Shown: positions 35,536 through 45,388, counted from the first letter of the stretch. The stretch: DNA of 64,000 nucleotides from Rhodobacterales bacterium HKCCE4037 (GCA_015689645.1 WVSM01000003.1:310001-374000), one strand, 5' to 3'. Translations and numbers: made by a program. Notes: generated by a model not told the origin, from the letters alone.

Positions 35536-36366
35536 TTATTTCACCGCGCCGAAGGTCAGACCCCGGACGAGTTGCTTCTGGCTGAACCAGCCAAGGATGA
35601 GGATCGGCGCGATGGCCATGGTCGAGGCCGCGCTGAGTTTTGCGAAGAACAGGCCCTCGGGGCTGGAGTAGCTGGCGATGAAGGCCGTCAGGGGCGCCGC
35701 GTCGACCGAGGTCAGGTTCAGCGTCCAGAAGGCCTCGTTCCACGCGAGGATGAAGTTCAGCAGGATGGTCGATGCGATGCCCGGCACGGCCATGGGCGTG
35801 AGGACGTAGAGGAGTTCTTCCTTCAACCCCGCGCCGTCCATCCGCGCCGCTTCGAGGATCTCGCCGGGGATTTCCTTGAAGTAGGTGTAGAGCATCCAGA
35901 CGATGATCGGCAGGTTGATGAGCATCAGCACCACCACCAGCGCGAAGCGGTTGTCGAGCACGCCCAGGCGGATGCACAGCAGGTAGATCGGGTAGAGCAC
36001 ACCAACCGCCGGCAGCATCTTTGTCGAGAGCATCCAGAGCAGGATGTCCTTGGTCCGTTTCGAGGGCACGAAGGCCATCGACCACGCCGCCGGCACCGCG
36101 ATGATGATGCCCAGCAGGGTCGAGCCGCCCGCGAGGAAGACCGAGTTCCACAGGAACCGCATGTAGTTCGAGCGTTCCTGAACCACGCCGTAGTTCTCCA
36201 ACGTCCAGTCGAAGAACAGGAAGACCGGTGGGTTGGCGATGGCCTCGGCCTCGGTCTTGAAGCTGGTGAGGATCGTCCAGAGGATCGGGAAGAAGATCAG
36301 CAGACCCACGATCCATGCGATCGCCGTGTTGATCGCCTTTCGTTGTGTGGTGACGGCACGTGCCAT
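35536..36366 (-). CDS. smoG: polyol ABC importer permease
   Basis: 276 residues, six membrane helices, MalG-like. The EAA-type loop LEAARMDGAGLKEELLYVL contacts the ATPase. Begins MARAVTTQRKAINTAIAWIVG with GAGGAGGGA upstream. Works with SmoF as the membrane channel for sorbitol/mannitol uptake. Confidence 0.95.
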   Translation of the reverse strand: MARAVTTQRKAINTAIAWIVGLLIFFPILWTILTSFKTEAEAIANPPVFLFFDWTLENYGVVQERSNYMRFLWNSVFLAGGSTLLGIIIAVPAAWSMAFVPSKRTKDILLWMLSTKMLPAVGVLYPIYLLCIRLGVLDNRFALVVVLMLINLPIIVWMLYTYFKEIPGEILEAARMDGAGLKEELLYVLTPMAVPGIASTILLNFILAWNEAFWTLNLTSVDAAPLTAFIASYSSPEGLFFAKLSAASTMAIAPILILGWFSQKQLVRGLTFGAVK

Positions 36367-36379
36367 GGTCAGTCCCTCC

Positions 36380-37246
36380 TCAGCGATCCAGGTTCTTGCC
36401 GACGATGCGCATCAGGAAGATGGCAACGATGTTGGCAAGGATGATGGCGTAGACACCGCCCGCAGACCCAAGGCCCACGTTCTGGCTTTCCAGCACGCGC
36501 TGGTAGATCAGGTAGGTCAGAGTCCGGGTCCCGAAGGCGCCGCCAGTGGTGACGAAAATCTCGGCGAATACCGCCAGAAGGAAGATCGTCTGGATCAGGA
36601 TCACGATGGTGATGGCGCGGCTCAGGTGCGGCAGCGCGATGTAGAAGAAGCGGGCCAGCGGGCTCGCGCCGTCCATTTCGGCGGCTTCGAGTTGCTCGCT
36701 GTCGAGCGACTGGAACGCGGTCAGAAGGATCAGCGTGGCGAAGGGCAGCCATTGCCACGAGATGATGAGGATCAGCGAAAAGATCGGAACGTCACTCAGC
36801 CAAACCACGGGGTCGGCACCGAAGGCGCGCCAGAGGTGGGCGAAAAGGCCGTTCGTCGGATCCATGAACATGTTCTTCCAGACCAGCGCAGACACGGTCG
36901 GCATCACGAAGAACGGCGCGATCACGAGGATGCGGACAACGCCTTGGCCCCACATCGGCTGGTCCAGCAGCATTGCCAGAAGGACGCCGAAGATGATCGA
37001 GACAAGCAGCACACCGCCAACGATCAGAAGGGTCGTGAAAATCGCGGGCCAGAAGGACGAGGACGTCACGAACCGCACAAAGTTGTCGAACCAGACGAAG
37101 CCGAGGTCGCCGCCGCGCAGGGGGCGGTAATCGCGGAACGAGAACCAGAGCGTCATGCAGAGCGGCACCAGCATCCACACGAGAAGGACGAAGACCGCCG
37201 GGGCCATCATGATCCGTGCCGCTGATCGGGAAGATTGGGTCGCCAT
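36380..37246 (-). CDS. smoF: polyol ABC importer permease
   Basis: 288 residues, MalF-like with about six membrane helices and the EAA loop LEAAEMDGASPLARFFYIALP (key Glu, Asp-Gly). The start at 37246 (MATQSSRSAARIMMAPAV) is preferred over the ATG at 37261 because AGGAG lies 8 nt before it and the resulting N-terminus resembles R. sphaeroides SmoF. Follows smoE after a spacer containing a stable hairpin. Confidence 0.94.
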   Translation of the reverse strand: MATQSSRSAARIMMAPAVFVLLVWMLVPLCMTLWFSFRDYRPLRGGDLGFVWFDNFVRFVTSSSFWPAIFTTLLIVGGVLLVSIIFGVLLAMLLDQPMWGQGVVRILVIAPFFVMPTVSALVWKNMFMDPTNGLFAHLWRAFGADPVVWLSDVPIFSLILIISWQWLPFATLILLTAFQSLDSEQLEAAEMDGASPLARFFYIALPHLSRAITIVILIQTIFLLAVFAEIFVTTGGAFGTRTLTYLIYQRVLESQNVGLGSAGGVYAIILANIVAIFLMRIVGKNLDR

Positions 37247-37328
37247 GATGCAACTCCTCATCGTTCAGGCCACATGGCCCGGTGAACCGCAGGGGTCAGC
37301 AAATCGCGCTGAAGGGTCGGAGTGGGGT

Positions 37329-37355
37329 GGAAGGCGACGGCGCGCGCCGCCTTCC
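37329..37355 (-). terminator. intercistronic hairpin between smoE and smoF
   Basis: GGAAGGCG (37329-37336) pairs with CGCCTTCC (37348-37355), with further GC pairing possible in the loop. No T-run follows. Hairpins between binding-protein and permease genes often stabilise the upstream mRNA or attenuate the downstream part. Confidence 0.5.
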
Positions 37356-37377
37356 GGGTCACTTGGCGTGGGGAAGC

Positions 37378-38685
37378 TTACTGGTAGCCAGCCGCTTCCA
37401 TCGCCTCGTTCGTGATCGCCTGGGCCCGCTCGAGCGCTTCCTCGATGGTCTGCTGACCCGCGTAGGCGTTCGAGAATTCTTGGCTCACTTCGGTTGCGAT
37501 GCCGGCGAACTCCGGGATGGCCGCGAACTGGACACCCACGTAGGGGCTTTCTTCCACGGTAGAGTTGTTCGGATCAGCCGAAAGGATCGAGTCCAGCGTC
37601 ATCTGCGCGAACGGAACCTCGATGTAGTTGGGGTTCTCGTAGAGCGAGGTGCGTGCACCCGGCGGCACGTTGGCCCAACCTTCGTTCTCGGCGACCAGCT
37701 CGATGTAGTCGGACGAGGTGGCCCACTCGATGAACTGAAGTGCCGCGTCCTGCTGCTGGGTGCCTGCCGGGATGGCCAGCGCCCAAGCCCAGAGCCAGTT
37801 CGAGCGGACGCCCAGACCGTTGTCCGGTGCCAGCGCGAAGCCGACGGAGTCGGCGACTTCCGAGTCGTCGGGGTTGGTCACGAAGGATGCAGCAACGGTG
37901 GCGTCGATCCACATGCCGCAGAGGCCCTGCTGGAACAGCGAGAGGTTCTCGTTGAAACCGTTGGTCTCGAACCCGTCGGGGCCGCTTTCCTGCATCATGT
38001 CGTTGAAGAAGTTGAGCGTGTCCGCCCATTCCTGGGTGTCGAACTGGGCCTGCCAGTCCATGTCGAACCAGCGTGCGCCGAACGAGTTGGACATCGCGGT
38101 GATGAAGGCGCCGCCCTCACCCCAGCCCGGCTTGCCGCGCAGGCAGATGCCGTTGATGCCGGCGTCGCGATCGGTCATGGCCGCTGCCGCTTCACGGATG
38201 AATTCCCAGGTGGGCGCGTCGGGCATTTCGAGACCCGCTTCTTCCATCAGGTCGGTGCGGTACATCACCATCGAGCTTTCACCGTAGAACGGTGCCGCGT
38301 AGAGCGTACCGTCATGGCTCAGGCCGCCGCGCATGGCGGGCAGGATGTCTTCGACGTTGTACTCTTCCGACAGGCCGTCAAGCGGGACGAGCCAGCCGTT
38401 CGCACCCCAGATCGGGGTTTCGTACATGCCGATGGTCATGATGTCGAACTGGCCACCATTGGTGGTGATGTCGGTCGTGACACGCTGGCGCAGAACGTTT
38501 TCTTCCAGGGTCACCCATTCGACGGCGATGCCGGTCTCTTCGGTGAACTGATCGGTATAGCCCTGCATCCGGATCATGTCGCCGTTGTTGACGGTCGCGA
38601 TCGTGATGGTGGTGTCTTGGGCCGTGGCTGCGGTGGCCGTGAGGACAAGCGCAGTCGTCGCGCAAAGTACGCGTTTCGTGGACAT
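37378..38685 (-). CDS. smoE: sorbitol/mannitol ABC transporter substrate-binding protein
   Basis: 435 residues. Sec signal peptide (MSTKRVLCATTALVLTATA, cleavage after ATAQ or nearby) followed by an SBP_bac_1 fold (ITIATVNNGDMIRMQGYTDQF, PALPAMRGGLSHDG-like middle, WAWALAIPAGTQQQDAALQFI). The frame is open upstream, but the ATG at 38685 has AGGGAGGAA 7 nt before it. Periplasmic. First gene of the transport operon behind the LacI gene and an operator. Confidence 0.95.
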   Translation of the reverse strand: MSTKRVLCATTALVLTATAATAQDTTITIATVNNGDMIRMQGYTDQFTEETGIAVEWVTLEENVLRQRVTTDITTNGGQFDIMTIGMYETPIWGANGWLVPLDGLSEEYNVEDILPAMRGGLSHDGTLYAAPFYGESSMVMYRTDLMEEAGLEMPDAPTWEFIREAAAAMTDRDAGINGICLRGKPGWGEGGAFITAMSNSFGARWFDMDWQAQFDTQEWADTLNFFNDMMQESGPDGFETNGFNENLSLFQQGLCGMWIDATVAASFVTNPDDSEVADSVGFALAPDNGLGVRSNWLWAWALAIPAGTQQQDAALQFIEWATSSDYIELVAENEGWANVPPGARTSLYENPNYIEVPFAQMTLDSILSADPNNSTVEESPYVGVQFAAIPEFAGIATEVSQEFSNAYAGQQTIEEALERAQAITNEAMEAAGYQ

Positions 38686-38758
38686 CCAAATTCCTCCCTT
38701 AGATTGGACGTTATGCCCAATGCGTAGGCGATTCCGCACGCTCGCGTCAATCAAAATC

Positions 38759-38772
38759 TTTACGCGCGTAAA
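38759..38772. promoter_or_regulatory. LacI-type operator TTTACGCGCGTAAA upstream of smoE
   Basis: A perfect 14-bp palindrome one base past the lacI-family stop codon and 74 nt upstream of smoE. The half-sites TTAC-N4-GTAA recur upstream of the regulator gene (39833-39844). A candidate promoter (TTGACG at 38745-38750, TACGCA at 38721-38726, both read on the minus strand) lies just downstream. Confidence 0.65.
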
Positions 38773-38773
38773 T

Positions 38774-39805
38774 TTATGCGGACCGTCGCATCACGAGCGA
38801 GGCGTCGAACCGGGTTACGGTTTTCTCGCTCGGGCGCTCACCCGTGGCGATGATCGACAGAAGGAAATCAAGGCTTTGGCCTGCGATCTGGTCATAATCC
38901 TGGGAGACCGTCGTCAGCGGCGGGCAGGTGAACCGGGAGTAGGGATGATCGTCATGTCCGGCGACGCGCAATGCGTACCCCTCGCCCCTTCCGACACGGT
39001 AGCCCATCTCGTAGGCCCCTGACAGGAACCCGATGGCCAGCCGGTCATTGCTGCAGAAAATCGTGTCTGTGGGCAGACTTCGTTCGGAAATCATCCGCGC
39101 CGCCTCGCGCTGCGCGATCTCCTCGAAGGCCCAGCCCTGCCCCTCGGCGACCAACAACATGGGCTCCTGACCGAGGCGCCTCATCGCGGCGTCATACGCG
39201 ATCCGGCGCTTGTTGGCATTCGGGTTCGGGGCGTCGCGCATCTCGAACAGGGCCGGAGGCTCGCCGGTGCGGACGAGATATTCCACCATGATCCCAGTGC
39301 TTTGCATGTAGTTCGTGCCGAACATCGCGTCGCCGGCCTCTTCCACGTCGCAGTCGAACAGGACGGTCGGCACGTCGTTGCAAAATTCCATCAGGGCCTC
39401 GCGCCGGGATCTTCGGCCGATCGGCGCCAACAACACGCCAGCGGGCCGGATACCACGCAAACTGTCCAGATTCGCGACTTCGCGGTCCGGATCGCCATGG
39501 GAACTCAGCAGGATCGGGTTGAACCCGCTCTCGCTGCAGAGAATCTCCAGATTGCGCGCCACTTCCGCAAAAAACGGGTCCGCGAGGAAGGGCACGACGA
39601 TCCCGATATTGCGGGTCTGGTTCCGGTTCTGATTGATCGCGTAAACGTTCGGCGTGTAGTCGAACCGCTCCAGTGCCTGCTCGATTCGCTGCCGCGTGGA
39701 GTCGCGGACCGAGGATGGATCGTTGAAAAATTTGGACAGCGTCGGGCGCGAGATGCCGCTCAGCGACGCCAACTCCTCCATCGTCCTGACGCGTTCCTGT
39801 TTCAT
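38774..39805 (-). CDS. LacI-family repressor of the polyol operon
   Basis: 343 residues. HTH at residues ~8-30 (TMEELASLSGISRPTLSKFF) and hinge helix at ~50-60, then a periplasmic-binding-like effector domain (NIGIVVPFLADPFFAEVARNLE, IFCSNDRLAIGFLSGAYEMG, VAGHDDHPYSRFTCPPLTTV). It probably senses a polyol or its phosphate-free derivative. It is the most upstream gene of the smo cluster, in the same direction, with matching palindromes before it and between it and smoE. Confidence 0.92.
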   Translation of the reverse strand: MKQERVRTMEELASLSGISRPTLSKFFNDPSSVRDSTRQRIEQALERFDYTPNVYAINQNRNQTRNIGIVVPFLADPFFAEVARNLEILCSESGFNPILLSSHGDPDREVANLDSLRGIRPAGVLLAPIGRRSRREALMEFCNDVPTVLFDCDVEEAGDAMFGTNYMQSTGIMVEYLVRTGEPPALFEMRDAPNPNANKRRIAYDAAMRRLGQEPMLLVAEGQGWAFEEIAQREAARMISERSLPTDTIFCSNDRLAIGFLSGAYEMGYRVGRGEGYALRVAGHDDHPYSRFTCPPLTTVSQDYDQIAGQSLDFLLSIIATGERPSEKTVTRFDASLVMRRSA

Positions 39806-40117
39806 TATCCCGTGGCTGCCCGCAGAAAAAACTTACTCGTGTAAAAAATCCCTGTCCGACCCGTGACTTGTCAATGTCTTTCTTGGCGGACGCGGTCAGC
39901 ATCCCTGTATGACAAGAGAATTCAAGTGCCGAATGGGCGCTCGCAAACCTCAGGTCGGACCCGTTCGAATGTGTCCGTTCATAAGTCCAATTCTGCTGGG
40001 TGATACTGCCAGTAAGTGACAAACTGGTTGAAACACCGACGTTTGCCGTCAGTATGTCGCCATAAAGCGACCGCCCACGAAGGCGGGCCGTACAATTACC
40101 TCAACAGGGAGACGACA
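39806..40117. other. 312-nt divergent intergenic region between lacI-type gene and peptide SBP gene
   Basis: No gene. On the minus strand a TTGACA box (39869-39874) precedes an AT-rich -10-like region and then the TTAC-N4-GTAA operator, a coherent promoter for the LacI-family gene. The promoter of the peptide-type transporter operon must also lie here; no clear motif was seen for it. Confidence 0.45.
39833..39844. promoter_or_regulatory. second LacI-type operator TTACTCGTGTAA upstream of the regulator gene
   Basis: TTAC-TCGT-GTAA, the same half-sites and spacing as the palindrome at 38759-38772, 28 nt upstream of the regulator start and just downstream of a TTGACA-type promoter. Suggests autorepression. 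Confidence 0.55.
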
Positions 40118-41686
40118 ATGACTCGACTGACATCCTTTGCCAGCCCCAGCCGCCGTGGCGTGCTGAAAGGGGCAACAGCCGTAGGCGCGGCCGCGCTCGT
40201 CACGCCATGGGGCACGCCTTTGCGCGCGCAACCCGTTCGCGGCGGCACGCTTCGCATGGGCATGGCCTACGGCTCGACCACCGACAGCTTCGACCCCGGC
40301 ACCTGGGAAAACGACTTCATGATCTTCCAGGCGCATACGCGAAACAACTTCCTGACCGAGATCGCCGCCGACGGCACGCTCGTCCCGGAACTGGCGGAAA
40401 GCTGGGAGGCCTCCGACGACGCGACCGAATGGACCTTCACGATCCGCTCGGGCGTCGAATTCCATTCGGGCCACATCCTGACCGCCGAGGATGTGATCGC
40501 TTCGATCAACTACCACCGTGGCGAGGACAGCACCTCGGCCGCTGCGCCGATCGTGGCGGACATCACGGACATGCGGGCCGATGGCATGAACGTGATCTTT
40601 ACGCTCGCCAACGGCAACGCGGACTTCCCGTTCATCATGTCCGACTATCACCTGCCGATCCTGCCAGCCCGCGAAGACGGCACGATCGACCCGCTGACGC
40701 AGGACGGCTGCGGGCCGTTCCGCATCGTGGAGTTCGAATTCGGCGTTGGCGCCAGCTACGCCCGCCACGAAGGGTATTGGAAGGAGGGCCTGCCCTACTT
40801 CGACGCGCTTGAGCAGATCTCGATCTTCGACTCCGCCGCACGCCAGAACGCGCTGATCTCGGGCGAGGTGGATTATATCGACACCGCCGACCTGAACACC
40901 GTGCACCTGCTGGAACAGGCGCCGGGCGTCAACGTCCTGTCGATCACCGGCACGCAGCACTACGGCTTCCCGATGGACACCCGCGCAGCGCCCTTCGATG
41001 ACGTCAACATCCGCCTTGCGCTGAAATACGGCATCAACCGTCAGCAACTGGTGGACACGATCCTGAACGGCTACGGCAGCCTCGGCAACGACCACCCGAT
41101 CGGCCCCGGCCAGCGGTTCTTCAACACCGAGCTCGAGCAGCGTGAATACGATCCCGAGCGGATGCAGTTCCACCTGCGCGAGGCCGGCCTCGAAAGCCTG
41201 GACGTCGACATTCACCTTGCCGACGCCGCCTTTGCCGGTGCGCTCGACGCGGGCGTGCTGTTCGCGGAAAGCGCGGCCGCCGGTGGCATCAACCTCAACG
41301 TCGTGCGCGAGCCAAACGACGGCTACTGGTCGAACGTCTGGATGCAGCAGCCGTTCTGCGGCACCTACTGGGGCGGCCGCCCGACCGAGGACTGGATGTT
41401 CGCCACCAGCTACGCCGAAGGCGTGCCGTGGAACGAGACCTACTGGAGCCATGAACGCTTCAACGAACTTCTGGTCTCGGCCCGCGCCGAACTCGACGAG
41501 AGCCTGCGTCGCGAGCAATATTTCGAGATGCAGCAGATCGTCTCCGACGAAGGCGGTATCATCATCCCGATGTTCGCAGCCTACGTCGGCGCTTACAGCG
41601 ACAGCCTCGCGCATCCCGATCAGATCGCCTCGAACTGGCGCAACGACGGCCACCGGCTGGGTGAGCGTTGGTGGTTCGCGTCCTGA
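40118..41686 (+). CDS. dipeptide/oligopeptide-type ABC substrate-binding protein
   Basis: 522 residues, SBP_bac_5 family. The N-terminus carries a Tat-like signal (SRRGVLKGATAVGAAALVTP) so it may be exported folded. Mature part: GGTLRMGMAYGSTTDSFDPG, LAESWEASDDATEWTFTIR, VEFHSGHILTAEDVIAS, typical of DppA-like proteins. Such proteins bind peptides, but also opines, glycosides, nickel or betaines. AGGGAG precedes the ATG. A stable hairpin follows the stop, separating it from the permease genes. The carnitine catabolic cluster downstream makes a trimethylammonium substrate conceivable, without direct evidence. Confidence 0.92.
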   Translation: MTRLTSFASPSRRGVLKGATAVGAAALVTPWGTPLRAQPVRGGTLRMGMAYGSTTDSFDPGTWENDFMIFQAHTRNNFLTEIAADGTLVPELAESWEASDDATEWTFTIRSGVEFHSGHILTAEDVIASINYHRGEDSTSAAAPIVADITDMRADGMNVIFTLANGNADFPFIMSDYHLPILPAREDGTIDPLTQDGCGPFRIVEFEFGVGASYARHEGYWKEGLPYFDALEQISIFDSAARQNALISGEVDYIDTADLNTVHLLEQAPGVNVLSITGTQHYGFPMDTRAAPFDDVNIRLALKYGINRQQLVDTILNGYGSLGNDHPIGPGQRFFNTELEQREYDPERMQFHLREAGLESLDVDIHLADAAFAGALDAGVLFAESAAAGGINLNVVREPNDGYWSNVWMQQPFCGTYWGGRPTEDWMFATSYAEGVPWNETYWSHERFNELLVSARAELDESLRREQYFEMQQIVSDEGGIIIPMFAAYVGAYSDSLAHPDQIASNWRNDGHRLGERWWFAS

Positions 41687-41699
41687 TCTGAGGAACACA

Positions 41700-41727
41700 T
41701 CCCGGGCCGCCTGACGGTGGCCCGGGA
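41700..41727 (+). terminator. hairpin after the binding-protein gene
   Basis: TCCCGGGCC (41700-41708) pairs perfectly with GGCCCGGGA (41719-41727) across a 10-nt loop, 13 nt after the stop codon; no T-run. Likely an mRNA-stabilising or attenuating hairpin between binding protein and permease genes. Confidence 0.6.
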
Positions 41728-41820
41728 CATGCGGCCCGTGGGTCGTCAAGTCTGCCCGGACAGAACGGCCAACAGGTCGGCGGGCGAGGGACGCAGGGGC
41801 AAAGGCCCCGGGGGACAGCC

Positions 41821-42780
41821 ATGTCACATATACTGAAGATGATCGCGCAGCGACTGGCCCTCGGCCTCGTCACGCTGTTCGTGGTCTCGCTCATCATCGC
41901 ATTGGGGACCGAGCTTCTGCCCGGCGATTTCGCGCAGGAACGCCTTGGACAATCCGCGACGCCCGAGACAGTCGCGGCCCTGCGCGCGCAACTGGGTCTC
42001 GATCAACCGTTCCACATCCGGTATCTCACCTGGCTTCGCGACATCGTGACCAGCGGCGATTTCGGCGTAAGCCTTGCCAATGGCAATCCGGTGACCGAAC
42101 AGATCAGCGAACGCCTGCGCTACACGCTTTGGCTGGCCTTCTACGCCGCCGCGATTTCCGTTCCGCTGTCGCTGACCCTCGGTATCCTCGCGGCGCTGTT
42201 CCGCAATTCCTTCTTCGACCGGTTCGCCAATGCCTCGGCGCTGACCTCCATCAGCTTCCCCGAGTTCTTCGTGGCCTATATCCTGATCTTCCTGCTGGCC
42301 GGCGCGGGCGGCGTGTTCCCCTCAATGGTGAACTTCCGTACTGACCCGACCTTCTCGGAATATCTCTACCGCGCGTTCCTGCCGGCGATCACGCTGACGC
42401 TGGTCGTAACAGCGCACATGATGCGGATGACGCGCGCGGCGATCATCAACCTGCTCGCCAGCCCCTATATCGAGATGGCGCGGCTGAAAGGCATCAAGCC
42501 GATGCGGGTGGTGTTGCGCCACGCCCTTCCCAATGCGCTGGCCCCGATCATCAACGTGATCGCGCTGAACCTTGCCTATCTCATCACCGGTGTCGTGGTG
42601 GTCGAGGTGGTCTTCGTCTACCCCGGCCTCGGCCAGTTGATGGTCGACAGCGTGCGGGTGCGGGATATGCCGGTCGTCCAGGGCGTCGCGCTGATCTTCG
42701 CGGCGGCCTACGTGCTTTTGAACCTGACCGCGGACGTGTTGGCGACCTTGTCCAACCCCCGCCTCGTTCACAAGCGATAG
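41821..42780 (+). CDS. DppB-type ABC permease
   Basis: 319 residues with six membrane helices. MSHILKMIAQRLALGLVTLF is the first helix, GLDQPFHIRYLTWL the periplasmic segment typical of DppB, and YIEMARLKGIKPMRVVLRHALPN the EAA loop. Ends 9 nt before the DppC-type gene. Confidence 0.94.
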   Translation: MSHILKMIAQRLALGLVTLFVVSLIIALGTELLPGDFAQERLGQSATPETVAALRAQLGLDQPFHIRYLTWLRDIVTSGDFGVSLANGNPVTEQISERLRYTLWLAFYAAAISVPLSLTLGILAALFRNSFFDRFANASALTSISFPEFFVAYILIFLLAGAGGVFPSMVNFRTDPTFSEYLYRAFLPAITLTLVVTAHMMRMTRAAIINLLASPYIEMARLKGIKPMRVVLRHALPNALAPIINVIALNLAYLITGVVVVEVVFVYPGLGQLMVDSVRVRDMPVVQGVALIFAAAYVLLNLTADVLATLSNPRLVHKR

Positions 42781-42789
42781 GGGGCGGAG

Positions 42790-43716
42790 ATGCTGGGATT
42801 TCTTACCGGATTGTTCTGGGTCGCCGTCGTCGTCATCGCTGCCCTCGCGGCGGGATGGGTCTTTCGAACCGCGGCCATTGCGGTGGCACCCAAGAAGGTC
42901 GCCAAGGCCCTGCGCACCGCACCGCTGACCGCGAGTTTCGGGATGCTGATGATCCTCGTCTACATCGTGGTGGCGATCTTCGCCCCGCTCATCGCGCCGT
43001 TCGGCGAGACCGAGGTCGTCTCGGTCCGCAATGCCGCGTGGGACGATCAGTTCCTTCTGGGAACCGACAACCTCGGCCGTGACCTGCTGTCCCGCCTGAT
43101 CTACGCCGCGCGCAACACCGTGGGCATCGCCTTCGTCACCACCGCGCTGGCCTTCATCGTCGGGTCGGTGCTCGGGCTGCTGGCGGCCACGATCGGCGGG
43201 TGGTTCGACCAGATCGTCAGCCGCGCGGTCGATGTCCTGATGGCGATCCCGGCGCTGATCTTCGTGCTGCTGTTGCTGACGATCGTGGGGCAGTCGATCA
43301 TCAACATGATCCTCGTCATCGCGCTGATCGACTCCACCCGCGTCTACCGCCTCGCCCGTGCCGTGGCGATGAACATCGTCGTCATGGATTACGTGGAGGC
43401 CGCGCGCCTACGGGGTGAGGGCCTTTGGCGCCTCATCACGCGGGAGATCCTGCCCAACGCCATGGCCCCGCTGGTGGCGGAATTCGGTCTGCGGTTCTGC
43501 TTCGTGTTCCTGACCATCTCGGCGCTCAGCTTCCTTGGCCTCGGCATCCAGCCGCCGCTCGCGGACTGGGGCCAGATGGTGAAGGAATTCTCGGGCCTCA
43601 TCACCTTCGGGATCATCACGCCGCTTCTGCCGGCAGGCTGCATCGCCTTGCTGACCGTCAGCGTGAACTTCGTGGTGGACTGGCAGTTGCATCGCGCCAG
43701 CGGATTGAAGGAGTGA
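42790..43716 (+). CDS. DppC-type ABC permease
   Basis: 308 residues. Six or seven helices; an unusually long N-terminal helix plus linker (MLGFLTGLFWVAVVVIAALAAG) precedes the usual DppC core. LGTDNLGRDLLSRLIYAARNT and the EAA loop VEAARLRGEGLWRLITREILPN are diagnostic. Ends 4 nt before the ATPase gene. Confidence 0.94.
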   Translation: MLGFLTGLFWVAVVVIAALAAGWVFRTAAIAVAPKKVAKALRTAPLTASFGMLMILVYIVVAIFAPLIAPFGETEVVSVRNAAWDDQFLLGTDNLGRDLLSRLIYAARNTVGIAFVTTALAFIVGSVLGLLAATIGGWFDQIVSRAVDVLMAIPALIFVLLLLTIVGQSIINMILVIALIDSTRVYRLARAVAMNIVVMDYVEAARLRGEGLWRLITREILPNAMAPLVAEFGLRFCFVFLTISALSFLGLGIQPPLADWGQMVKEFSGLITFGIITPLLPAGCIALLTVSVNFVVDWQLHRASGLKE

Positions 43717-43720
43717 GGCC

Positions 43721-45379
43721 ATGAACGAAAACCGGGACGTCCTCCTGACCATCCGCGACCTCCGGATCGAGGGCCGCTCTGACGAGCAGTGGAACGAGAT
43801 CGTGAAAGGTGTGGACCTGACGCTCCACAAAGGCGAAGTGCTCGGGCTGATCGGCGAATCCGGGGCGGGCAAGTCCACCATCGGGCTCGCCGCCATGGGC
43901 TTTGCCCGCGACGGCTGCCGCATCTCGGGCGGGACCATCGATTTCGACGGCATCGACCTGCGCAAGGCGTCCGAGGCCAAGCGCCGCAATCTGCGGGGCA
44001 AGCGCATCGCCTATGTCGCGCAGTCGGCGGCGGCGAGCTTCAACCCGGCCCACAGGCTGATCGACCAATATGCCGAAGGCCCCGTGCAGCACGGTGTCAT
44101 GTCGCGCGGCGAAGCCAACCGCGACGCGACCGAGCTTTACCGCCGCATGCAACTTCCCAACCCGGACGAGATCGGGTTCCGCTATCCCCACCAGGTCTCG
44201 GGCGGGCAATTGCAACGCGCGATGACCGCCATGGCGATGTCCTGCCGCCCCGACCTGATCATATTCGACGAGCCGACGACGGCGCTCGACGTGACGACGC
44301 AGATCGAGGTTCTGTCGGCGATCCGCGATATCGTCGAGCAATTCGACACAGCGGCAATCTACATCACCCACGACCTCGCCGTCGTGGCGCAGATGGCCGA
44401 CAAGATCAAAGTGCTGCTCAAGGGTGAGGAGGTCGAAGAGGCCGACACCCGCACCATGCTGAACGCCCCGACGCAGGATTACACCAAGTCGCTTTGGGCG
44501 GTTCGCAGCCACACGCGGCCGGAACAACCGCCGGTGGCACCAGGCACGACACCGGTGGTCGCGGTCCGGAACGTGACGGCGGGCTACGGTACGTTGGATG
44601 TCCTCAAGAACATCAGCTTCGACATCCACGCGCGCCGCACCGTCGCGGTGGTGGGCGAATCCGGGTCCGGGAAATCGACGACGGCACGGGTCATCACCGG
44701 CCTGTTGCCGCCACGTGAGGGCGAGGTCCTGTTCAACGGCACCGCCCTGCCCCCGGATTACCGCAACCGCTCGAAGGAGCAGTTGCGCCAGGCGCAGATG
44801 ATCTACCAGATGGCCGACACCGCGCTGAACCCCAAGCAGAGATTGCGCGAGCTGATCGGACGACCGGCGCAGATGTATCTCGGCCTGCGGGGCAAGGCGC
44901 TGAACGAACGGGTCCGCGAATTGCTGCGCCTAATCGAATTGGAGCCGGACGACTTCATCGACCGCCTACCGTCGGAACTCTCGGGCGGACAGAAACAGCG
45001 TATCGGCATCGCCCGCGCCTTGGCCGCCGAGCCACAATTCATCATCTGCGACGAGGTCACGAGCGCGCTCGACCAACTGGTCGCAGAGGGCATCCTTAAG
45101 CTGCTCGACAAGCTGCAGGACGAATTCGATCTCGCCTACATGTTCATCACCCACGACCTTGCGACCGTGAAATCCATCGCCGACGAGGTGGTGGTGATGA
45201 AGGAAGGCATCGTGGTGGAGCAGGGCCCGAAATCCGAGATGTTCCAGCCGCCTCACGATCCCTATACCGAGTTGTTGTTGTCCTCGGTCCCGGAAATGGA
45301 CCCGGACTGGCTGGACAAGCTGCTGGAAGAACGGGCTGCCGGTGGGGCGGGCGCGAGTGTAGAGGGGGCTGGGAACTGA
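43721..45379 (+). CDS. fused dipeptide-type ABC ATPase (DppD-DppF in one chain)
   Basis: 552 residues containing two complete cassettes. First: Walker [10 protein letters not shown], signature VSGGQLQRA, Walker [13 protein letters not shown] (residues ~1-265). Second: Walker [10 protein letters not shown], signature LSGGQKQRI, Walker [13 protein letters not shown] (residues ~275-540). Single-chain double ATPases are a common alternative to separate DppD and DppF. It completes a five-domain importer with the two permeases and the binding protein upstream. A palindromic repeat element follows the stop. Confidence 0.94.
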   Translation: MNENRDVLLTIRDLRIEGRSDEQWNEIVKGVDLTLHKGEVLGLIGESGAGKSTIGLAAMGFARDGCRISGGTIDFDGIDLRKASEAKRRNLRGKRIAYVAQSAAASFNPAHRLIDQYAEGPVQHGVMSRGEANRDATELYRRMQLPNPDEIGFRYPHQVSGGQLQRAMTAMAMSCRPDLIIFDEPTTALDVTTQIEVLSAIRDIVEQFDTAAIYITHDLAVVAQMADKIKVLLKGEEVEEADTRTMLNAPTQDYTKSLWAVRSHTRPEQPPVAPGTTPVVAVRNVTAGYGTLDVLKNISFDIHARRTVAVVGESGSGKSTTARVITGLLPPREGEVLFNGTALPPDYRNRSKEQLRQAQMIYQMADTALNPKQRLRELIGRPAQMYLGLRGKALNERVRELLRLIELEPDDFIDRLPSELSGGQKQRIGIARALAAEPQFIICDEVTSALDQLVAEGILKLLDKLQDEFDLAYMFITHDLATVKSIADEVVVMKEGIVVEQGPKSEMFQPPHDPYTELLLSSVPEMDPDWLDKLLEERAAGGAGASVEGAGN

Positions 45380-45388
45380 CGTTCCCGG

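Noticed and set aside
34531-36444. 637-codon plus-strand open frame across smoK and smoG
   Set aside because: Crosses two well-defined minus-strand genes; antisense artefact.
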